64,000 nucleotides of DNA from Kribbella italica (GTDB lineage Bacteria; Actinomycetota; Actinomycetes; Propionibacteriales; Kribbellaceae). The notes under the pieces were generated by a model. The model saw only the letters and a program-made list of their open reading frames with translations. It was not told the origin of the DNA and did not search any database. Below are positions 58,836 through 64,000 of the stretch, in pieces. Positions within the stretch are counted from its first letter, which is position 1. Every line of letters begins with the position of its first letter. A program made the position numbers and the translations under genes. Location: assembly GCF_014205135.1 (NCBI RefSeq), contig NZ_JACHMY010000001.1, positions 3,844,001-3,908,000 of the forward strand, given 5' to 3'.

Positions 58836-59857
58836 ACAGCGCGAACAACGTGAACGACGAGACGCTGCTGGAGATCGACGACCTGACGGTCGCCTTCGGC
58901 GACGGCGCCGGCTCGGTGCGCGCCGTCGAGAACGTCAGCCTCTCGGTCGCCGCCGGTGAGATCTACGCCCTGGTCGGCGAGTCGGGCTGTGGCAAGTCCA
59001 CCCTGGCGTACTCGATGTTGCAGATCGTGCCGCCGCCGGGCCGGGTGGCCGGCGGCGACGTCAGGTTCCGGGGACGTGGCCTGACCGCGATGTCCAAGCG
59101 CGACCTCAACGCCTTGCGTGGTGCCGAGCTGGCAATGGTCTTCCAGGGCGCGATGAACGCGTTCAACCCGGTCGTGACCATCGGCGCCCAGGTGGACCAC
59201 ATCCTGCAGGCGCATCCGGAGGTGTTCCCCGATCCGAAGGACGGCCGCAAACACTTCGAGCACCTGCTCGAGCTGGTTCAGCTCCCGCCGCAGCGGATCT
59301 GGAAGGCGTACGAGAGCCAGCTGTCCGGCGGGATGAAGCAGCGGGTGGCGATCGCCGTCGCCTTGCTGCTGAAGCCGTCCGTGGTGATCCTGGACGAGCC
59401 GACCACGGCGCTGGACGTGCTCAACCAGCGGCTGGTGATCGACATCCTCAAGGATCTTCACCGCGACCTCGGGGTGACGATCGTCTTCGTCACGCACGAC
59501 CTCGCGGTCGTCGCCGAGGTGGCCACCCGCGTCGCGGTGATGTACGCGGGGCGTCTGGTCGAGTCCGGGACGGTCGAGGAGATCTTCAAGGCCGAACGCC
59601 GGCACCCGTACGTCGAGGCGCTGATCAACGCGATTCCGAGCGTGCTGGACGCCGGCCTCACGGTCCGGCCGATCGGCGGCTCGGTGCCGAACCTCGCCGA
59701 ACTGCCGGACGGCTGCCGGTTCGCTCCGAGGTGCCGCTTGGCGGAGGACCTCTGCCGGCACACCGAGCCCCCACTGCTCGGCGACGGCGGTGGGCACCTC
59801 GTGGCCTGCCACGTCGTGAATCGCGAACTCCTACCGATGGAGGTGTCGAAGGCATGA
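58832..59857 (+). CDS. Peptide/oligosaccharide ABC transporter ATPase (DppD type)
   Basis: A 341-residue ATPase. Walker A GESGCGKST at about residues 49-57, signature LSGGMKQRV near 167, Walker B VVILDEPT near 188, and the H-loop VTHD near 223. The C-terminal oligopeptide-transporter domain carries cysteines (CRFAPRCRLAEDLC) typical of DppD/OppD. It starts at GTG 58832, overlapping the permease stop (GTGA). Confidence 0.94.
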   Translation: MNSANNVNDETLLEIDDLTVAFGDGAGSVRAVENVSLSVAAGEIYALVGESGCGKSTLAYSMLQIVPPPGRVAGGDVRFRGRGLTAMSKRDLNALRGAELAMVFQGAMNAFNPVVTIGAQVDHILQAHPEVFPDPKDGRKHFEHLLELVQLPPQRIWKAYESQLSGGMKQRVAIAVALLLKPSVVILDEPTTALDVLNQRLVIDILKDLHRDLGVTIVFVTHDLAVVAEVATRVAVMYAGRLVESGTVEEIFKAERRHPYVEALINAIPSVLDAGLTVRPIGGSVPNLAELPDGCRFAPRCRLAEDLCRHTEPPLLGDGGGHLVACHVVNRELLPMEVSKA

Positions 59858-60870
59858 GCCTGCTCGACGTGCGGAACGTGACGCACACCTACGACACGGG
59901 CACCGGCAGGCCGGTCCTGCACAACGTCGACCTGTCCACCCAGGAGGGCGAGATCGTGGCCCTGGTGGGCGAGTCCGGCTGTGGCAAGACCACGTTGGGC
60001 CGGCTGATCGCCGGATTGCACGAACCCAGTACCGGCAGCATTTCCTTCGAGGGCAGCGATATCGCGGACCTGAGGGGCACGCAGCGCAGGGACTGGCGGC
60101 GCCGCGTCCAGATGGTGCATCAGGACCCGTACGGTTCGCTGAATCCGGGCCTGACGATCGGCAGTACGTTGGCGCCGGGCCTCCTGCGGCACAAGCTGGC
60201 AACCCGGCGTACCGTCCAGGAGGAGATGATCGAGCTGCTGCGGCAGGTCGGGCTGGACGCCACGCCGGCGTTCCTGCAGCGTTACCCCCACCAGTTGTCC
60301 GGCGGCCAGCGCCAGCGGGTGTCGATCGCCCGGGCCATCGGCCTGCAGCCGAAGCTGATCGTCGCCGACGAGGTGACCAGCATGCTGGACGTGTCGATGC
60401 GGGTCGCGATCCTCGACCTGTTGCTCTCGTTCCAGCGCGACCGTGGCATCGGATTCGTGTTCATCAGCCACGACTTCGGGGTGGTCCGGTACTTCGCGCA
60501 GGGCGGGCGGATCGCCGTGATGTTCTACGGCTACATCGTCGAGGAAGGCCCGGTCGAGGAACTGATCAAGACCCCCAGCCACCCGTACACGCACATGCTG
60601 CTCCAGGCGATTCCCGTCCCGGACCCGGTGCTGGTGCGCAAGCGAGACGCGGAGGGCGGCGGCTCCGAGCGGCTGACCGGCGAGCCCGCGACGAAGGGAT
60701 GCGTGTTCTCCAACCGCTGTCCGCTGGTCCAGGACGTCTGCCGCAAGGAGGCTCCGCCGCTGGTCGACCTCGGCTCGGGACACCGGACCGCCTGCTTCTT
60801 CTCCGACGAGATCCCACCGCTGAAGCACCTCGCCGCCGACGAGGCGAGCCCTCAACCGACGCGATCGTAG
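59854..60870 (+). CDS. Peptide/oligosaccharide ABC transporter ATPase (DppF type)
   Basis: A 338-residue ATPase. Walker A GESGCGKTT at about residues 39-47, the Q-loop VHQDPYGSLNPG near 88, signature LSGGQRQRV, Walker B LIVADEVTSMLD, and H-loop ISHDFG. In Walker B the usual Glu-Pro is Glu-Val. The C-terminal CVFSNRCPLVQDVCRKE motif is again oligopeptide type. It overlaps the upstream ATPase (ATGA). Confidence 0.94.
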   Translation: MSLLDVRNVTHTYDTGTGRPVLHNVDLSTQEGEIVALVGESGCGKTTLGRLIAGLHEPSTGSISFEGSDIADLRGTQRRDWRRRVQMVHQDPYGSLNPGLTIGSTLAPGLLRHKLATRRTVQEEMIELLRQVGLDATPAFLQRYPHQLSGGQRQRVSIARAIGLQPKLIVADEVTSMLDVSMRVAILDLLLSFQRDRGIGFVFISHDFGVVRYFAQGGRIAVMFYGYIVEEGPVEELIKTPSHPYTHMLLQAIPVPDPVLVRKRDAEGGGSERLTGEPATKGCVFSNRCPLVQDVCRKEAPPLVDLGSGHRTACFFSDEIPPLKHLAADEASPQPTRS

Positions 60871-60878
60871 GTTCGACC

Positions 60879-61085
60879 ATGATGAAGATGGCGGCCCGGG
60901 TGCTGCTGCGGATCGGCATCGGTCTGCTGATCATGTCCCTGCTGATCCGGCCGGCGATCAAGACCCCGCACGGGATGATGGGTGACAACTTCGCCATCGC
61001 CGCCTGCCTGGCCCTGATCCTCACCGCCGCGCTCGGGCTGAGGTTCGCGCCCGACGACCAGGCCGGCAAGAAGCGCGACGACTGA
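60879..61085 (+). CDS. Small two-helix membrane protein
   Basis: A 68-residue protein. Two hydrophobic segments (VLLRIGIGLLIMSLLI and FAIAACLALILTAALGL) are separated by the loop RPAIKTPHGMMGDN; the C-terminus is charged. It begins 8 bp after the DppF-type gene, so it is likely translated from the same transcript. Function unknown. Confidence 0.65.
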   Translation: MMKMAARVLLRIGIGLLIMSLLIRPAIKTPHGMMGDNFAIAACLALILTAALGLRFAPDDQAGKKRDD

Positions 61086-61091
61086 GCAGCC

Positions 61092-61475
61092 TCAGGATCC
61101 CGACGGAGCCCGGCTCAGATCGACCACACAGAACACGTTCCCGTCCGGATCGGCCAGTACGACGAAGTCCGGGTCGGGTGGGTAGCTGTCCCAGTCCACC
61201 CGCTGCGCGCCCAGCCCGATCAGTCGTTCGACCTCGGTCTCCTGCTCGGCGGTCGTGTCGACCAGCAGGTCGAGGTGGATCCGCGGGTACTGCTCGGGCG
61301 CCGAGTCGCTGAGCATCAGACCGAGCACCCGTTCGCCGTCGGTCTGTCGTACCAGCGTCCGCCAGCTGTCACGCGCCCACTCGGGGCTCTCGGCCAGATC
61401 CAGCGCAGCCGTCCAGAACGCAGCAGCAACCGTCAGGTCGGCCACGCCGACCACGGGATATCCAAGCCTGATCAC
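61092..61475 (-). CDS. VOC family protein (glyoxalase/bleomycin-resistance-like)
   Basis: A 127-residue single-module VOC protein. It starts IRLGYPVVGVADLTVAAAFW, followed by RIHLDLLVD near residue 70, with DFVVLADPDGNVFCVVDLS at the C-terminus. The DPDGNVFC block and HLD metal ligand match glyoxalase-like proteins. No substrate known. Confidence 0.85.
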   Translation of the reverse strand: MIRLGYPVVGVADLTVAAAFWTAALDLAESPEWARDSWRTLVRQTDGERVLGLMLSDSAPEQYPRIHLDLLVDTTAEQETEVERLIGLGAQRVDWDSYPPDPDFVVLADPDGNVFCVVDLSRAPSGS

Positions 61476-61501
61476 CGCCCCAACCTACCCCGGCGCGGCG
61501 G

Positions 61502-61533
61502 GCGCCCGGCCGGCTTTTCGCCGTACCGGGCGC
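61502..61533. terminator. Possible terminator hairpin after pafA
   Basis: GCGCCCGG (61502-61509) pairs with CCGGGCGC (61526-61533) in the gap between pafA and the VOC gene (both minus strand). No clear T-run follows, so this is a weak call. Confidence 0.4.
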
Positions 61534-61538
61534 ACAGC

Positions 61539-62900
61539 TCACATGCTGGCGATGAGCTTCTCGACCCGCTCGTCGTGGGACTTGAACGGGTCCTTGCACA
61601 GCACGGTCCGCTGGGCCTGGTCGTTGAGCTTCAGGTGCACCCAGTCGACGGTGAAGTCGCGGCGGCGTTCCTGCGCGCGCTTGATGAACTCGCCGCGCAG
61701 CCGCGCGCGGGTCGTCTGCGGCGGCACCGACTTGGCCTCGAAGACCCGCAGGTCGTCGACGACGCGGGTGACGGCGCCCTTGCGCTCGAGCAGGTAGTAC
61801 AGACCGCGGGGGCGGTGGATATCGTGGTAGGCCAGGTCGAGCTGGGCGACCCGCGGGCTGGCCAGGCCGAGGTTGTTCTGCGCGCGGTAGCGCTCGATCA
61901 GGCGGTACTTGATCACCCAGTCGATCTCGCGCTCGATCCCGGACAGGTCGCCGGACTCGATCGCCTTGAGGCAGCGCTCCCACAGGTTCAGCGCCCGCTC
62001 GACGGCCGGCGTCCCGAGCTCGCGGCGGTCGACGAAGTCGCGGGCCTTGTTCAGGTACTCGCCCTGGATGTCCAGCGCACTGGCCTCGCGGCCGTTGGCC
62101 AGCCGGACCTCGCGGCGGCCGGTCATGTCGTGGCTGATCTCGCGGATCGCGCGGATCGGGTTGTCGAGCGTGAGGTCGCGCATCACGATGCCGGCCTCGA
62201 TCATCCGCAGTACCAGGTCCGTGCTGGCCACCTTCAGCAGCATGGTGGTCTCGGACATGTTCGAGTCGCCGACGATCACGTGCAGCCGGCGGAACCGCTC
62301 GGCGTCCGCGTGCGGCTCGTCGCGGGTGTTGATGATCGGGCGGGACCGCGTCGTCGCGCTGGAGACGCCCTCCCAGATGTGCTCGGCGCGCTGGGACACC
62401 GAGTAGACCGCGCCGCGCGGCGTCTGCAGCACCTTGCCCGCGCCGCAGATCAGCTGCCGGGTGACCAGGAACGGGATCAGCACGTCGGCGAGCTTCGCGA
62501 AGTCGCCGTGCCGGCTGACCAGGTAGTTCTCGTGGCAGCCGTAGCTGTTGCCGGCCGAGTCGGTGTTGTTCTTGAACAGGTAGACGTCGCCGAAGATGCC
62601 CTCGTCGTGCAGCCGCTTCTGGGCGTCGACCAGCAGGCCTTCGAGAATCCGCTCACCGGCCTTGTCGTGCGCGATCAGGTCGGTGACCGAGTCGCACTCG
62701 CCGGTCGCGTACTCCGGATGGGAGCCCACGTCGAGGTAGAGCCGGGCCCCGTTGCGGAGGAAGACGTTGCTGCTCCGCCCCCAGGACACGACGCGCCGAA
62801 ACAGGTACCTCGCCACCTCATCGGGGGTCAGTCGGCGCTGACCTCGAAAAGTGCAGGTGACTCCGTACTCGTTCTCCAGACCGAAGATTCGCCGGTTCAC
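61539..62900 (-). CDS. pafA: Pup-protein ligase
   Basis: A 453-residue enzyme, the usual length of about 452. It starts [20 protein letters not shown], followed by [36 protein letters not shown] (nucleotide/Mg site and catalytic region), and [17 protein letters not shown] near 120. PafA links the C-terminal glutamate of Pup to lysines of target proteins for proteasomal breakdown. The GTG at 62900 is chosen because it aligns with the mycobacterial PafA start; the ATG ten codons upstream would add [10 protein letters not shown]. Confidence 0.96.
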   Translation of the reverse strand: MNRRIFGLENEYGVTCTFRGQRRLTPDEVARYLFRRVVSWGRSSNVFLRNGARLYLDVGSHPEYATGECDSVTDLIAHDKAGERILEGLLVDAQKRLHDEGIFGDVYLFKNNTDSAGNSYGCHENYLVSRHGDFAKLADVLIPFLVTRQLICGAGKVLQTPRGAVYSVSQRAEHIWEGVSSATTRSRPIINTRDEPHADAERFRRLHVIVGDSNMSETTMLLKVASTDLVLRMIEAGIVMRDLTLDNPIRAIREISHDMTGRREVRLANGREASALDIQGEYLNKARDFVDRRELGTPAVERALNLWERCLKAIESGDLSGIEREIDWVIKYRLIERYRAQNNLGLASPRVAQLDLAYHDIHRPRGLYYLLERKGAVTRVVDDLRVFEAKSVPPQTTRARLRGEFIKRAQERRRDFTVDWVHLKLNDQAQRTVLCKDPFKSHDERVEKLIASM

Positions 62901-63084
62901 ATCACCCACACTACGGCGCAGCTCCGACATCCGTGCCCTGTCTCAGGCGCGGCGTTTCGGGGCGTTACCCCTTTGATGTCAACCATCCCTGGTTCGAGAG
63001 CGCTTTCCGGCGGCCGGTGGATCGTCGGTGGAGTTCCGCCCGACAGCAGTGACCACGATGGTTGCGGCTGCCAACGTCGTACCC

Positions 63085-63728
63085 ATGAGGAGACGAACCT
63101 TCATCGCCGCCGTCGCGTCCACCACCGTCGCCGGGGCCTTGCCTGCCGCGGCATCGACCACGCCGCCGACCCTTCGGTTGCCCCCGCCAACCGGTCCGCA
63201 CCGCACCGGTACGACGACCTTGCACCTGGTCGACTCAACCCGCCGTGACCCGTGGAACAACGCCCCCACGCGCGAACTCATGGTGACGATCTACTACCCA
63301 GCGTCGACCACCCGGGGCTACCAACGCGCCCCACACCTGTCCCCCACGGCCGCCGCCGTCTTCGGCAGCCTCGACGCCGGCGTACTGCACCCCGAACTCC
63401 CTTCCACCGGCGTCGACTGGGCCGCCACCCGCACCCACGCAACCTCCACCGCGCCCTAGACCTTCGCCGAGTCGGCACCTACGGCTACACCAACCCCCGC
63501 TTCGACCGCACCTGGAACGCCGTCCAGTCCCACGGAGGCCCAGTACGCCGTACGCAACTCCACCAAGCCAACCACTGGGCCTTCACCGACTACGCCGCCT
63601 TCGCCCCGCAACTGGTAGCCGCCGGCCTGATGACCTCAGCCGAACGCACGACCCTCCTCGGCAACAACCCGCACACGACCGCTGCCGTACGCGGGCTCCT
63701 GCGCGGCTTCTTCGCGCGAACGCTCTAG
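63085..63728 (+). pseudogene. Deleted and frameshifted secreted lipase/PAF-acetylhydrolase-like gene
   Basis: The N-terminal part (63085-63459) has a twin-arginine-like signal (MRRRTFIAAVASTTVAGALP) and the family start TRELMVTIYYPAS, then FGSLDAGVLHPELPSTGVDW, before a TAG. The C-terminal part resumes in another frame at about 63450-63728 (GTYGYTNPRFDRTWNAVQSH; HWAFTDYAAFAPQL). Functional relatives have about 180-200 residues between these blocks, with the GxSxG nucleophile. Here those are gone, so the gene is non-functional: an internal deletion plus frameshift near 63440-63480. Confidence 0.75.
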
Positions 63729-63773
63729 CCTCGCCCCACCGGGCGCTCGGCATTGAGCCGCCGGCGCCGTGCT

Positions 63774-64000
63774 TCAGCCGGGCGGCTCGGGCGACGTAGT
63801 CGGCGGATGGTGCTGCCCCGCGCGATCCGTCCAGCCGGACGCGTCGGACTCGGCGCCGACCTCGGCGACGGCCCAGACGACGTTGCGGACACCGGGTGGT
63901 TCGACGGCACCCTGGTCGATCATCGCCTGGTGGTAGCGGCGGGCGTCGGCCTCGTCGGCGTACACCTGGATCATGTGGCCGTCGCGGGTCCAGGTGCCGT
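63774..64000 (-). CDS. Hypothetical protein, 5' end uncertain at window edge
   Basis: The minus strand reads through the window edge: GTWTRDGHMIQVYADEADAR, then HQAMIDQGAVEPPGVRNVVWAVAEVG, and ends PPTTSPEPPG. The ATG at 63974 could start a 66-residue protein, but open frame continues upstream of it, so the gene may begin outside the window. No family recognised. Confidence 0.5.
   Translation of the reverse strand, partial: GTWTRDGHMIQVYADEADARRYHQAMIDQGAVEPPGVRNVVWAVAEVGAESDASGWTDRAGQHHPPTTSPEPPG

Noticed and set aside
1-64000. Integrated mobile element or prophage.
   Set aside because: No transposase, integrase, relaxase or phage structural gene was recognised and composition is uniform apart from the repeats.

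Overview
The window looks like a chromosome segment of a high-GC actinobacterium, probably Nocardioidaceae/Kribbella-like (inference). The evidence is roughly 70% G+C, many GTG starts, and 4-bp ATGA/GTGA gene overlaps. Marker genes include Pup ligase PafA, the PafB/PafC regulators, HelY helicase, a mycothiol-type DinB protein, an F420-type luciferase-like oxidoreductase and the aerobic cobalamin pathway. No transposase, integrase, phage gene, rRNA or CRISPR array was seen. One tRNA (Arg, anticodon CCG) is present.

Layout. 1-9.9 kb: partial PspC protein, tRNA-Arg, GT4 mannosyltransferase-like enzyme, PhzF, lipoate ligase, an ECF sigma/DGPF pair, glucose-6-phosphate dehydrogenase, a TetR/SDR divergent pair with two palindromic operators, and an F420-type oxidoreductase. 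10-14.7 kb: LysR regulator, tartrate/D-malate dehydrogenase-like enzyme and haloacetate-dehalogenase-like hydrolase, then SnoaL-like and AlkC-like proteins. 14.7-23.2 kb: cobF, secreted GH19 chitinase, carboxylesterase, TMEM175-like channel, MFS exporter and a tightly coupled cobG-cobH-cobIJ operon. 23.3-25 kb: two tandem membrane-protein paralogues separated by a 164-bp hairpin repeat. 25.2-33.8 kb: SDR-cupin pair, then a LacI-controlled sugar ABC transporter/beta-glucosidase operon divergent from a VOC-SDR pair, with three copies of one operator. 33.8-39.9 kb: LysR/monooxygenase pair, MFS/ArsR operon with a truncated GyrI-like fragment, and a secreted DUF1906-SH3 protein.

39.9-63 kb holds the conserved actinobacterial minus-strand series helY, dagK, tatC, tatA, pafC, pafB, FKBP, pafA. 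It is split by inserted blocks: esterase/MarR and chitosanase after helY; a second copy of the hairpin repeat, a winged-helix protein and about 1 kb of two different minisatellites between tatA and pafC; and a five-gene family-5 ABC transporter operon between FKBP and pafA. The end holds a deleted, frameshifted lipase pseudogene and a partial hypothetical gene.

Functional picture: a soil saprophyte with secreted chitinase, chitosanase, esterase and probable peptidoglycan-acting enzymes, sugar and oligopeptide importers, B12 synthesis, and the Pup-proteasome/DNA-damage regulatory module. The most notable non-coding signal is the pair of about 162-bp long-hairpin repeats (24066-24229 and 47563-47730). 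Their stems differ in sequence between copies, yet base-pairing is kept within each copy by compensatory and G-U wobble changes.
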